NCBI GenBank assembly: GCA_963809965.1
Contig: CAWELU010000010.1
Coordinates: forward strand, 1-64,000
Direction: 5' to 3'
Length of the DNA: 64,000 bases
Source: CAIWHR01 sp963809965
GTDB taxonomy: Bacteria > Pseudomonadota > Gammaproteobacteria > Burkholderiales > Casimicrobiaceae
Under the pieces are notes generated by a model that was given only the letters and a program-made list of their open reading frames with translations, was not told the DNA's origin and did not search any database. Made by a program: the position numbers and the translations under genes. How positions within the stretch are numbered: position 1 is the stretch's first letter; each line of letters begins with the position of its first letter. Shown one piece after another: positions 36,382-47,152 of the stretch.

Positions 36382-37763
36382 GCGGTGACACCGTGAACGA
36401 GCTGCCGTCGCCCGAGGACGCCAGCGCCGAAGGCGATGTCAACACCTCGCCTCTGCGCCGCGAGTTCGAGGCCGCGCACGTGCATGCGGCCACCCGCACC
36501 ATGCTCGACGCCGATGCCGCGCACTTCCTGCATCAGTCGCTGTCCACGCCGTGCTTCAACGCGCTCGCCGCCTGCGACGGCATCTGGCTCACCGATGTCG
36601 AAGGGCGGCGCGATCATGGATTTCCACGGCAACAATGTGCACCAGGTCGGCTATCGCCATCCGCGCGTGATGGCTGCCGTCAAGCAGGCGCTGGACACGC
36701 TCCCCTTCTCGCCGCGCCGCTATCACCAACGCCGCGGCGATCGAGCTCGCGGCGCGGCTCGCCGCCTTGACCCCCGACCCGCTCGGCAAGGTGCTGTTCG
36801 CGCCGGGCGGCACGCTCGCGATCGGGATGGCGTTGAAGCTCGCGCGAATCGCCACCGGCCGCCACAAGACGCTGTCGCTCTGGGATTCCTTTCACGGCGC
36901 GTCGCTCGACGCCATCTCGATCGGCGGCGAGGCGCGTGTTTCGCAAGGGGATCGGCCCGCTAATGCCCGGCACCGAGCATGCGCCGCCCTGCGATCCCGG
37001 CGCCTGCCGCTTCGGTTGCGGCGGCACGCTGCAGCGCGAAATGCGCGGAGTATCTCGACTACGTGCTCGGCGAAGGAGGAGGACATCGGCGCGGTGATCA
37101 TCGAGACGGTGCGCTCGACCGATGTCCAGATTCCGCCGCCGGAGTATTACCGGATCGTGCGCGACGCCTGCGATCGCCACGGCGCGCTGCTGATCCTGGA
37201 CGAGGTGCCGATCTGCCTCGGGCGCACCGGCCGGATGTTCGCGTTCGAGCACTACGGGATCGTTCCGGACATGGTCGTGCTCGGCAAAGGGCTCGGCGGC
37301 GCGGTGTTTCCGATGGCGGCTCTCGTCGCGCGCCGCGATCTCGACCTCGCCGGCGAGGTCGCGCTCGGCCATTACACGCACGAGAAGAGCTCGGTCGGCT
37401 GCGCCGCGGCGCTCGCGACGCTCGACGTGATCGACGACGAGCGACTGCTCGAGCGCTCGCAGGCCTGGGCGCGCGGGCGCTCGCGCGCCTGCAGCGAGAT
37501 CCAGCGCCGACACCCGCTCGTCGCCGACGTCCGCGGCATCGGGCTCCTGCTCGGCATCGAGCTCGCCCGCGAACGGTCGGCCGGCCCGGCGGGAGGCAGA
37601 GCAGGTGATGTATCACTGCCTCGCACAAGGCCTCTCGTTCAAGGTCGGCCAAGGCAACGTGCTCACGCTCTCGCCTCCCCTCGTGATCGGGACCGACGAG
37701 CTCGACGGAGCGCTCGCGATCATCGATGCCGCGCTGACGGCAGTCGAAGCGGGCGCTGCTTAG
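36378..37763 (+). CDS. pbfA: class III aminotransferase-fold PLP enzyme, probable (R)-1-hydroxy-2-aminoethylphosphonate ammonia-lyase, six frameshifts
   Basis: The fold is that of class III transaminases (MDFHGNNVHQVGYRHPRVMA, LLILDEVPICLGRTGRMFAF, PLP lysine in VVLGKGLGGAVFPMA). In phnW-phnY-phnA clusters this position is typically held by PbfA, which deaminates hydroxylated AEP to phosphonoacetaldehyde. Six extra bases, near 36610, 36728, 36945, 37042, 37077 and 37592, restore one chain of about 459 aa. The Cys-rich insert GACRFGCGGTCSAKCAEYLD is unusual for plain transaminases. An omega-transaminase role is the alternative. Confidence 0.75.
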
Positions 37764-37769
37764 CCTCGC

Positions 37770-39434
37770 ATGCTGACGCTCCTCAACCTGCTGGCCGGCG
37801 TCTCGCTGCTCGTCTTCGGCACGCACGTCGTGCGCACCGACATCCTGCGCCTGTTCGGCGGCAGCCTGCGCCATTTCCTGCGGGTCAGCATCGCGAACCC
37901 GGTCAACGCTTTCTTCGCCGGTGCGGGGATCACCGCGCTGATCCAGAGCAGCACGGCGACCGCGCTGATCGTCGCCGCGTTCGCCGGGCAGGGATTGATC
38001 GGCACGGCCCAGGCGCTCGCGGTGATGCTCGGCGCCGACGTCGGCACCTCGCTGGTCACCGTCGTCCTTTCGTTCGACCTGTCGTGGCTCGCCCCGCTCC
38101 TGATCTTCGTCGGTGTCGTCCTGTTCCTGGCGCTGCAAACGTCGGACGTCGGCCGCTTCGGCCGGATCCTCATCGGGCTCGGCCTCATCATCTTCGCGCT
38201 GCAGTGGATCGGCGTCGCCGCCCAGCCGGTCGTCCAGGCAGCCGGCGTCAAGGTGATCTTCGCCTCGCTCACCGGCGACGTGTTCCTCGACATGCTGGTC
38301 GCGGCGCTCCTGACGGTGCTGTGCTACTCGAGCCTCGCGGTCGTGCTGCTGGTCGCCACGCTGGCGTCGCTCCACGTCATCGCGCTGCCGGTCGCGCTCG
38401 GCCTCGTGCTCGGCGCGAACCTCGGCAGCGGTATCCTCGGCATGCTCTCGACCCTGCGTTCGCCGCCCGAGGCGCGACGGGTGACGCTCGGCAACTTCCT
38501 GTTCAAGCTCATCGGCTGCGTCGTTGCCGTGCCGCTGGTCGATCTGCTCGATCGGCTGGTCGCCGGCGTCGGCCTCGACGCCGCGCGCGAGGTCGTGCTG
38601 TTCCACCTGGGCTTCAACGTCGCGCTCTCGCTCGCCTTCCTGTTCTTCACCGCGCCGATCGCCCGGGTAGCGGAGCGCCTCCTGCCTGCGAAGCCGATCG
38701 CCGACGATCCGACCAAGCCGCGCCATCTGGATCCTTCCGCGCTGGCCACGCCGTCGCTCGCCATAACCTGCGCTGCGCGCGAGGCGTTGCGCATCGGCGA
38801 CGTGATCGAGGAGATGCTGAACGGCATGCTCAAGGTGCTCACGAGCAACGACCGGGCGCTGGCCGAGCGCCTGCGCAAGATGGACGACGTCGTCGACGAT
38901 CTGTACACGGCCGTCAAGCTCTACCTGACGCAGATCTCGCGCGAGGCGCTCGAGCGCAAGGATGGCCAGCGCTGGGCCGACATCGTGTCGTTCACGATCA
39001 ACATGGAGCAGGTCGGCGACATCGTCGAGCGGATCATCACCGACGTCGAGGACAAGAAGATCGACAAGGGCCGCAATTTCTCGGAGGCGGGGATGGCGGA
39101 GATCTGCGACCTGCACGCCCGGCTCATCGCCAACCTGCGGCTCGGCCTGTCGGTGTTCCTCAACGGCGAACTCAAGAGCGCGCAGGAGCTGCTCGCGCAG
39201 AAGGTGCTGTTCCGCGACCTCGAGCGCGCCTACGCGGACTCGCACCTGGCGCGGCTTGCCGGCAACACGCTCGAGAGCATCGAGACGTCGTCGCTGCACC
39301 TCGACCTCATCTCCGACATGAAGCGGATCAATTCGCACATCTGCTCGATCGCCTACCCGATCCTCGAGCAGGCCGGCGTGCTGGCGAAGACACGGCTGAA
39401 GGAGCCCGATGCGGCGGCTTCCCGCGCCGCCTGA
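37770..39434 (+). CDS. Na+/phosphate cotransporter with C-terminal PhoU-like domain, 554 aa
   Basis: Two inverted Na/Pi repeats are visible: AGAGITALIQSSTATALIVA (with the QSSTA signature) and LVAALLTVLCYSSLAVVLLV. The last ~200 residues are a PhoU-like helical domain (FTINMEQVGDIVERIITDVE, DKKIDKGRNFSEAGMAEICD). YjbB/NptA-type members move phosphate, and some export it. The frame is intact. Seven bases separate it from the PbfA-like gene, so it belongs to the phosphonate operon. There it would handle the phosphate released by PhnA. Confidence 0.9.
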   Translation: MLTLLNLLAGVSLLVFGTHVVRTDILRLFGGSLRHFLRVSIANPVNAFFAGAGITALIQSSTATALIVAAFAGQGLIGTAQALAVMLGADVGTSLVTVVLSFDLSWLAPLLIFVGVVLFLALQTSDVGRFGRILIGLGLIIFALQWIGVAAQPVVQAAGVKVIFASLTGDVFLDMLVAALLTVLCYSSLAVVLLVATLASLHVIALPVALGLVLGANLGSGILGMLSTLRSPPEARRVTLGNFLFKLIGCVVAVPLVDLLDRLVAGVGLDAAREVVLFHLGFNVALSLAFLFFTAPIARVAERLLPAKPIADDPTKPRHLDPSALATPSLAITCAAREALRIGDVIEEMLNGMLKVLTSNDRALAERLRKMDDVVDDLYTAVKLYLTQISREALERKDGQRWADIVSFTINMEQVGDIVERIITDVEDKKIDKGRNFSEAGMAEICDLHARLIANLRLGLSVFLNGELKSAQELLAQKVLFRDLERAYADSHLARLAGNTLESIETSSLHLDLISDMKRINSHICSIAYPILEQAGVLAKTRLKEPDAAASRAA

Positions 39435-39446
39435 GTTGCGCCGGCG

Positions 39447-40309
39447 ATGCCCGCAGCCCGAACTGACACTGGCCGTCACGCTCGCCGTGCTCGGCGCGGG
39501 CCTGCTGCACGCCGGCTGGAATGCGCTGCTCAAGGCCGCGCCCGGGGGCGATCCGCTGCTCGACACCGCAGCCGTCGTCACCGGCTCGTCGTTGTGCGGG
39601 CTGCGTCGCCATTCCATTCGTCGCCGTGCCCGATCGCGGCGGCATGGATCTTCGCCGCCGCGTCGGCCGGTCATGCATTTCGGCTACTACGTGACGCTGG
39701 CGCAGGCCTATCGCACCGGCGACCTCTCGTTCGCCTATCCGCTGATGCGCGGCACGGCGCCGCTCATCGTCACGCTGCTCGGCATCGTTTTCCTGCGCGA
39801 GTGGCCGACGCTCGCAAGTCGCGTTGGGCATTGCGCTGATCTCGGCGGGCATCGTGAGCATCGCGTTCGTGCGCCGCAACCGGCATCCTCCGGCAGCGGC
39901 CGGATGGGCACTCGCCAACGCCGCGATCATCGCCGTCTACACGCTGGTCGACGGCACCGGCGCGCGCGCATCGGGCAATGCGGCGAGCTATGTCGTCTGG
40001 CTCACTTTCCTCGAAGGGTTCCCGTTCCTCGCCTGGATCTACCACCGGCGCGGCAGGGCCGCACTCGCCTACATCGCGGCGCGGACTGGCGGCGCGGGCT
40101 CCTCGGCGGGGCCGCAAGCCTCGGCGCGTACGGGATCGTTCTGTGGGCGATGACCCGGGCACCGGTCGCCGCGGTTGCCGCGTTGCGCGAAACGTCGGTG
40201 CTGTTCGCCGCGCTCATCGGCGCGGTCTGGCTGAAGGAAGGTTTCGGCTGGCGCGCGACTCGTCGGCGCGGCGAGCGTCGTCGCCGGCGTGGCAGCATTG
40301 AAGCTGTGA
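39447..40309 (+). CDS. EamA/DMT-superfamily transporter, several frameshifts
   Basis: Pieces in different frames form one DMT protein: LTLAVTLAVLGAGLLHAGWN with ALLKAAPGGDPLLD, then FGYYVTLAQAYRTGDLSFAY, SAGIVSIAFVRRNRH, LWAMTRAPVAAVAALRETSV and LFAALIGAVWLKEGF. The ends are ASVVAGVAALKL with a TGA at 40307. At least four single-base breaks occur in 860 bases. The true start is unclear because the first break is next to it. Its place inside the phosphonate locus suggests export or import of an aminophosphonate or an amine, but this is inference. Confidence 0.7.
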
Positions 40310-40340
40310 TCGAGCACCCGAGCCGCTCCACGAGAAATCG

Positions 40341-42785
40341 ATGCATCCACCACGACACCTCCCGACCCACGCCCGCGTCGTCGTCGTCGGCGGCGGCATC
40401 GCCGGTGCGTCCACCGCCTACCATTTGGCCAAGCTCGGCGTCCGCGACGTCGTCCTGCTCGAGCAGGGCCGGCTCACGTGCGGCACGACGTGGCACGCCG
40501 CGGGCCTGGTCGGGCAGACGCGCGCGACACGCAACGCGACGCGGATGAGCCGCTACGGCATCGATCTGTATTCGTCGCTCGAGCAGGAAACCGGGCTCGC
40601 GACCGGCTGGAAGCGTTGCGGCAGCCTCAACATCGCCAAGACGCCGGAGCGGCTCACGCTCATCAAGCGGCAGATGGCGCGCGCGAAGAGCTTCGGCATC
40701 GACGTTCGAGTTCGTCTCGCCAGCCGAAGCGGGGCGCATGGCGCCGATCCTTCGCACCGACGATCTCGTGGGCGCGGTGTGGATTCCGGGCGACGGCAAG
40801 GCCAATCCTACGGACCTCACGCAATCGCTCGCCAAAGGCGCGCGCATGCACGGCGCCGACGATCGTCGAAGGGGTCAAGGTGACCGGCGTCGACGAGCGC
40901 TCGCGGCCGCGTCACCGGCGTCGCCTGGCGCTCGGGCGACGCGCGAAGGCGTGATCGCCTGCGAAACGGTGGTCAACTGCGGCGGGCAGTGGGCACGCGA
41001 GTTCGGGCGTCTTGCCGGCGTCAACGTGCCGTTGTATTCCGCCGAGCATTTCTACCTGGTCACCAAGGCGATCCCCGGCGTCGCACCCGACATGCCGGTG
41101 ATTCGCGATCCGGACGGCTATCTCTATTACAAGGAGGAGGTCGGCGGTCTCGTGATGGGCGGCTTCGAGCCCAAGGCGAAGCCCTGGAACGTCGATCCCG
41201 ATTCCCGACGGCTTCGAGTTCCAGCTCCTGCCCGAGGACTGGGACCAGTTCGAGGTCCTGATGAAGAATGCGATCCATCGGACGCCGTGTCTCGAGACCG
41301 CGCGAGATCAAGCTGCTGCTGAACGGCCCCGAAAGCTTCACGCTGGACGGCAACTTCATCCTCGGCGAGGCGCCGGAGCTCGCCGGCTACTTCGTCTGCG
41401 CGGGCTTCAACTCCGCCGGCATCGCCAACGCCGGGCGGCGCCGGCAAACTCATCGCCGAATGGATCGTCAACGGCGACGCGCCGCTCGACCTGTGGGATG
41501 TCGACATCCGCCGCTTCGCGCCGTTTCACGCCAACCGGAAGCACCTCGCGGACCGCACCGTCGAATCGCTCGGCCTCCACTACGCGATGCGCTGGCCGCG
41601 CGAGGAGCTCACGACCGTCCGGCCGCTGCGCCGCTCGCCGCTCTACGACCGCCTCGCGGCGAAGGGCGCGGTGTTCGGCACCAAGATGAACTGGGAGCGC
41701 GCGAATTACTTCCTGCCTGTCGGGCGCGGCACCGCCCCGATACACGTTCGGCACACCGGGCTGGCTCCCGTGGGTGCTCGAGGAACAGCGCGCCTGCCGC
41801 GAGGACGTCGTGGTGTTCGATCAGACCTCGTTCGCCAAGTTCGTCGCTGAAGGGCCGCGATGCGCTGGCGGTCCTGCAGCGGCTGTGCGCCAACGAGATC
41901 GACGTGCCGGTCGGGAAGATGGTCTACACCGCGATGCTCAATGCGCGCGGCGGCTTCGAGAGCGACCTCACGATCGTGCGCACTCGCGCCCGCCGAGTTC
42001 TTCGTCATCACCGGGTCGGCACAGGCGACGCGCGATTTCGCCTGGATCGAGCGCGCCATCGGAGCCGACGAGCACGCGGCATTGTTCGACGTCACCAATG
42101 CGTACTCGGTGCTCTCGCTCATGGGCCCGAAGGCGGAAGCCCTGCTCGACCGGATCTCGCCCGATGATCTTTCGAAAGCCGGGATGCCCTTCTCGACGAC
42201 CACGGATGATCGACGTCGGTTATGCGCGCGTGCGCGCCGCGCGGATGAGCTACGTCGGCGGTCCCGGCTACGAGCTCTATGTGTCGACCGACCAGTGCGT
42301 GACGCTGTACGACGCGCTTTGGAGCGCGGGCGCCGGATTCGGGTTGCGCGACGCGGGCTACTACACGATCGACGCACTCCGCATCGAAGCCGGGCGTCGC
42401 GCCTGGGGCGCGGAGCTCTCACCCGACGAAACGCCGTGGGAGGCGGGACTGGGCTATGCGGTGAAGATGGACAAGCCCATTGCGTTCATCGGTCGCGACG
42501 CACTCGTGCGCGCAGCAGACAGCCGGCGTGCGAAAGCGCCTCGTGCTGTTCACCTTCGACGACCCCGCCGCCTTTCCATGGGGCGGCGAGCCGATCCTGA
42601 TGGATGGACGGAATGTCGGCGAGCTGACCTCGGCGGGTTACAGCCGCAAGTTCGGCCGCGCGATCGCGATGGGCTACGCTCGCTCCGACGCGCCCCTGAC
42701 CGACGACGACGTCCTCGGCGCAACCTATCAGGTCGATATCACCGACGAGCGCCACGCGGTGACACCGCACTTGAAGCTGGGTTAG
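40341..42785 (+). CDS. dimethylglycine/sarcosine-dehydrogenase-like flavoenzyme with C-terminal GcvT domain, about eleven frameshifts
   Basis: An N-terminal FAD site (RVVVVGGGIAGASTAYHLAK, CGTTWHAAGLVGQTRATRNA) begins an ~800-residue chain. The middle contains YYKEEVGGLVMGGFEPKAKP. The C-terminal half is a GcvT-like folate-binding domain (VDIRRFAPFHANRKHLADRT, SLMGPKAEALLDRISPDDLS, SYVGGPGYELYVSTDQ, ELTSAGYSRKFGRAIAMGYA). Family members demethylate N-methyl amines and load the carbon on tetrahydrofolate. In a phosphonate locus, N-methylated aminoethylphosphonate is a plausible substrate. The ~11 extra bases are the densest cluster in the left two-thirds of the window. Confidence 0.85.
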
Positions 42786-42873
42786 CGGGCTCTCCGGCCG
42801 GAATGCGGACGCCGGCGTACCTATTTGTGTTAGGTTTGCCGACTTCGCCCGAAGCACTCTTAGAGCGTTCCCG

Positions 42874-43709
42874 ATGCCCCACCGATTCACCACGCCCCCG
42901 CGGCGCGGCCGCACGCCGTTAAAGCCAGGCACCGCGCACCGGGCAGGTGCAAAGCCTCACGCGGGGACTTGAGCATTCTCGAAGCACTGGCGCAGGCCGA
43001 AGGTGGCCTGACGTTGACCGACGTCGCAAAGCGCGTCGCGCTCCCGCCGTCCACGACGCATCGGCTGCTCTCGACGCTCGAACGCATGGGGTATGTGTAC
43101 CAGGCGGGTGACCTCGGGTTGTGGTACGTCGGACTGCAGGCGTTCACAGTCGGCGCCGGTTTCCTCGCCAACCGTGATTTCGTCGCGCAAAGCCACGCCT
43201 ACATGCGTCGACTGATGGAGCAATCCGGCGAGACCGCGAATCTCGCGATCCTCGACGGTATCGAGGCAGTGTTCATTGCGCAAGTGCAGTGTCGCGAGAT
43301 GATGCGGATCCTGGTCAAGCTCGGCAGCCGCGTTCCGCTGCACGCGTCGGGGGTCGGCAAGGCGATCTTCGCCGCGCTTCCCGACGATCGGGTCGACGCG
43401 ATCCTCAACGTGAAGGGACTGCCGCGGATCACCGAGCACACGATCACCGCGCCGGAAACGATGTGGGCCGCGCTCAAGGTGATCCGCCAGCGCGGCTACT
43501 CGTTCGACGACGAGGAGCATGCGCCCGGCACGCGCTGCGTCGCGGCGACGATCTACGACGAACATGCCGAGCCGCTGGGCGCAATCTCCCTGGCGGGTCC
43601 GGCCACGCGGCTGCCGGACGAGCGGATCCGGCAACTCGGGCCCATCGTCGCGCATACCGCCGAGGAACTGACGCGCAAGCTCGGTGGCCGTTGGCCGCAT
43701 CCGTACTGA
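42874..43709 (+). CDS. IclR-family transcriptional regulator
   Basis: The winged helix reads ILEALAQAEGGLTLTDVAKR, VALPPSTTHRLLSTLERMGY, and the ligand domain has LMEQSGETANLAILDGIEAV, PLHASGVGKAIFAALPDD, EEHAPGTRCVAATIYDE and GAISLAGPATRLPDE. The usual IclR start (QVQSLTRGLSILEAL) is broken by an extra base near 42967. I therefore extend the gene to an ATG at 42874, with low certainty. A GTG at about 42949 is the alternative. It lies at the end of the flavoenzyme gene and probably controls that end of the locus. It converges with nagZ. Confidence 0.85.
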
Positions 43710-43738
43710 GGACGCCCCGCAGCGCGCCCCGCCTCGCG

Positions 43739-44714
43739 TTACCTCACGGCACCCGCGCCCTTGCCTTCCATCGCCGCCGTGCGCCGCGAGAGATCCGAAT
43801 TCGTGGACGGACGACCAGTGGTCGAGCAACGCGTCGGCCGCCGCGAAATCGTTGCAGGCGAGCACCATGTCGCAGCCCGCGACGAGCGATTTGTCCGCGC
43901 GCGCAACGATATCCCCGGCCCCAAGCGCGCCTGCCATCCCGAGGTCATCGGAGAAGACGAGTCCGTCGAAACCGAGCCTCTTGCGCAGGATCTCGCGTAG
44001 CCATTTGTCGGAATAGCCCGCCGGCTCGCTGTCGACCGCCGGGTAGGTCACGTGCGCCGGCATGATCGCCTCGATGCCGCGTCGAATCAGGGCCGCAAAG
44101 GGCACGAGATCATCGGCGACCAACTCGGCCAGCGTTCGTCGGTCCACGGGCAATTCGGTGTGCGAATCGGCGGCGACGAAGCCGTGTCCCGGAAAATGCT
44201 TGCCGACCGCCGCCATGCCGGCGGCGCGCAGTCCTTCCCGCAACGCCACGGCGAGATGGGCCACCGCGTTCGGATTGCGATGCAATGCGCGATCGCCGAT
44301 GACCGCGCTCGCCCCGTAATCGAGGTCGAGCACCGGTGCGAAGCTGAAATCGATGCCACAAGCGCGCAGCTCGCTGCCGAAGGTGAAGCCAAGGCGCTTG
44401 GCCTCGCGCGCGGCGGCGTCGACGTTGCGATCCCAGGCCACCCCCAACGTCCGCATGGGCGGTACCTCCGTGAAGCCCTCGCGAAATCGCTGCACCCGAC
44501 CGCCTTCGTGGTCGACGGCAATCAGCAGATGGGGTGTGCGCAATGCGTGTATCGTCGCGGCCAGTGCGCGAGTTTGCGCGGGCTCGACGAAATTGCGCGC
44601 AAAAAGGATTACGCCGCCGGTCAGCGGATGGGCCAGCCGCTCGCGGTCGGCGGCGGAGAGCTCGACGTCTTCGATGCCGATAAAGACCGGTCCGCGCGCG
44701 AGCGCAAGCATCAC
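43739..44714 (-). CDS. nagZ: beta-N-acetylhexosaminidase of cell-wall recycling, one frameshift
   Basis: It removes GlcNAc from recycled muropeptides in the cytoplasm. The GH3 signatures are GRVQRFREGFTEVPPM, VGKHFPGHGFVAADSHTELP (the KHFPGHG-DSH catalytic loop) and LVFSDDLGMAGA with the nucleophile aspartate. The span of 976 nt is 3n+1, with an extra base near 43815 close to the C-terminus. Its start overlaps the pdxJ stop, so the two are coupled. Confidence 0.93.
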
Positions 44715-45463
44715 GTGGGACGCGCTGCCTCGCGAATCAGCGCCTTCATCTGGCGCACCGCCTCGCGCATTCCGACGAAGACCGCCCGCGACACGATGGC
44801 ATGGCCGATGTGCAGCTCGCGCACGCCGGGAAGCGCCGCGACGGGCTGCACGTTGAAATAATTGAGCGCATGTCCGGCATTGAACCGCATTCCCGCCTGC
44901 CGGATCGCCTCGCCTGCGGCCCGGATCTTCGCGAGTTCCGCGCGTACCGCCGCACTCTCGGGATCGCGGCCTCGAGCGTGGAACGCGTGCGCATAAGGGC
45001 CGGTATGGACCTCGCAGACCTTGGCGCCGATGCGCGCCGCGGCGGCAACCTGGTCAAGGTCGGGATCGATGAAGACACTGGTGACGATGCCGGCATCGGC
45101 GAGCCGCGCGACGACGCCGGCAAGCCTCGCCTCCTGCGCCGCGACGTCGAGGCCGCCCTCGGTCGTGATCTCCTGCCGACCTTCCGGCACCAGCATCGCC
45201 ATTTCGGGCTTGTAGCGGCACGCGAGTCCCACCATGTCGTCGGTCGCCGCGAGCTCGAGATTGAGCTTGACGTGCACCTGCTCGCGCAGCCGGCGCACGT
45301 CGTCGTCCTGGATGTGGCGCCGGTCCTCGCGCAGGTGCACGGTAATGCCGTCGGCGCCGCCCAGGTGCGCCTCGACCGCGGCCCAGAGCGGGTCCGGCTC
45401 GTGCGTCCGGCGCGCCTGTCGCAGCGTCGCCACGTGGTCGATATTGACGCCCAGCTCAATCAC
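44711..45463 (-). CDS. pdxJ: pyridoxine 5'-phosphate synthase, 250 aa
   Basis: It condenses deoxyxylulose phosphate and aminoacetone phosphate to pyridoxine phosphate. IELGVNIDHVATLRQARRT, GADGITVHLREDRRHIQDDD, CEVHTGPYA and NAGHALNYFNVQP are strict family signatures. The frame is intact. The start is a GTG whose next base completes the overlapping recO stop. acpS, which commonly lies between pdxJ and nagZ in related genomes, is not here. Confidence 0.97.
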   Translation of the reverse strand: MIELGVNIDHVATLRQARRTHEPDPLWAAVEAHLGGADGITVHLREDRRHIQDDDVRRLREQVHVKLNLELAATDDMVGLACRYKPEMAMLVPEGRQEITTEGGLDVAAQEARLAGVVARLADAGIVTSVFIDPDLDQVAAAARIGAKVCEVHTGPYAHAFHARGRDPESAAVRAELAKIRAAGEAIRQAGMRFNAGHALNYFNVQPVAALPGVRELHIGHAIVSRAVFVGMREAVRQMKALIREAARPT

Positions 45464-46227
45464 GCCTGCCCCTTTCGTCCGTCGGCCGCTCCTCGAGCGC
45501 CTGCAGCTCCTGAACGACCCGGCGGCTCTCGACCCCGCGCTGTTCCAGGTAATGATCGAGCACCTCGCGCATCAGCCGCTTGGCTTCGGCGGCCGTGCCG
45601 GCGTCGGCGTATCGCCCATCGGCGAGCGCGAGGAGCGTCGAGCCCAGCACCAGCGGCATGCGCATACCCGGCTCCGGCAATGTTCGGCGCGGCCCGCGGT
45701 CGAACGCGTAATGGTAGCGTGTCGCGGGATCCACCGGCGCACCGGTATCGGCCTCGCGCACGAGCGGGAGCGCGTAACCCAGCTCGGCGAGCAACTCGAG
45801 CTCGAAGCGCCGCAGCAGCGGCGCCTGTTCTCGGCCGGCGCCGAGGTCGGCCAACGCCGCTTCGTACCGTGCGAAGAGCTGCGGATGCGGATCTTCGCGC
45901 GGCAGAAGCTTGAGCAAGCAGCTCGTTCAGGTAGAAGCCGCACCACAATGCGGAGCCACCCACGAGCGGCAGGCCGCCGCGCCACTCCGCCTTCAGCAGT
46001 GTCTTGAGCTCGTGTTGCCCCGACCAGGACAGCAGTAGCGGCTGAAAGCCCTGCAACAGTCCGCGCAACTCCGAGCGCGGCCGTTTGGCGCCGCGTGCGA
46101 CCATTGCGACGCGACCGTATTCCGCCGTGAATGCTTCGACGATCAGGCTGGTCTCGCGATAAGGGTACGTGTGCAGCACGAAGGCGCTTTGGTCGTCGCG
46201 GCGCAGCGGTTGAGCGCGAGGGGGCAT
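45456..46227 (-). CDS. recO: DNA repair protein RecO, one frameshift
   Basis: It loads RecA with RecR during gap repair. The N-terminal OB fold reads AFVLHTYPYRETSLIVEAFT and GRVAMVARGAKRPRSELRGL, with YLNELLLKLLPREDPHPQLF and FELELLAELGYALPL in the helical part. The zinc site of some RecO proteins is not seen. The span of 772 nt is 3n+1, with an extra base near 45915. It overlaps pdxJ downstream and follows era by 25 bases. Confidence 0.91.
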
Positions 46228-46252
46228 GATGCGAAGGGGTGCCGTGTACGTC

Positions 46253-47152
46253 TCAATACCCGGACCGCTCGAGCATCCGGTCGTCATCGGCCCAGCCGGA
46301 TTTCACGCGAACCCAGACCTCGAGGAACACGCGGCCACCGAAGAGCCGCTCCATGTCGGCTCGTGCCTGTGTCGCGATCGCTTTCATTCGCGATCCACCC
46401 TCACCGAGCAGGATCGCGCGCTGATTCTCGCGGTCGACGAACACCGTGACGTAGATCCGGCGCAGTGCGCCCTCGTGCTCGAATCTGTCGACCGTCACGG
46501 TGGTCGCATAGGGCACTTCCGCGCCCGACAGGCGAAAGATCTTCTCGCGAACGAACTCTGCCGCCAGAAAACGCTCGTCGCGGTCGGTGAGGGCGTCTGC
46601 GTCGTAGGTCGGCGCGCCCTGGGGCAGCAACGGGCGAACCTCTTCCAGCAGCCGGTCAAGCGCCAACCCCGTTTCGGCACTGACCGGGACGATTGCGGCA
46701 AACGGACGGATCACGGCAAGTTCGGCCATTTGCGGCAACAGCGTCTCCTTGTCGACCAGCCGGTCGACCTTGTTGAGCGCGACGACAACCGGCGCCTCCT
46801 GGGGCAGCAGGGCGATTACCGCCCGATCGGCAGCAGTCATCCGCCCGGCCTCGACGACAAGGATCGTCGCATCGACGCCAGCGAGGCTCGACGTCACGGT
46901 CCGATTCATGCGCTCGTTCAAGCGCGACCGGTGCCGCGTCTGAAAGCCGGGCGTATCGACGAACACGTACTGCGCATCCCGTGTGGTCAGGATTCCGGCT
47001 ATGCGGTAGCGTGTCGTCTGCGCCTTGCTCGAGGTGATGCTGATCCGCTGCCCGACCAGCCGATTGAGCAAGGTCGACTTGCCGACATTCGGGCGTCCGA
47101 CGATCGCTACCTGTCCGCAGCGGAATGTCTGCGGTCCGGAGTCGTCAGCCAC
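46253..47152 (-). CDS. era: GTPase Era, 299 aa
   Basis: An essential GTPase that binds 16S rRNA and assists 30S assembly. G1 GRPNVGKSTLLN, G2/switch QTTRYRIAG, G3 DTPG, G4 NKVD and a C-terminal KH domain (ILLGEGGSRMKAIATQARAD, RLFGGRVFLEVWVRVK) are present. The GTG at 47152 overlaps the rnc stop; longer upstream starts lie inside rnc. The frame is intact. Confidence 0.97.
   Translation of the reverse strand: MADDSGPQTFRCGQVAIVGRPNVGKSTLLNRLVGQRISITSSKAQTTRYRIAGILTTRDAQYVFVDTPGFQTRHRSRLNERMNRTVTSSLAGVDATILVVEAGRMTAADRAVIALLPQEAPVVVALNKVDRLVDKETLLPQMAELAVIRPFAAIVPVSAETGLALDRLLEEVRPLLPQGAPTYDADALTDRDERFLAAEFVREKIFRLSGAEVPYATTVTVDRFEHEGALRRIYVTVFVDRENQRAILLGEGGSRMKAIATQARADMERLFGGRVFLEVWVRVKSGWADDDRMLERSGY

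Noticed and set aside
37098..39674. Long minus-strand frame opposite the PbfA-like and Na+/Pi genes
   Set aside because: Charged, repetitive Glu/Arg composition typical of an antisense frame over a membrane-protein gene. The plus strand encodes clear families.
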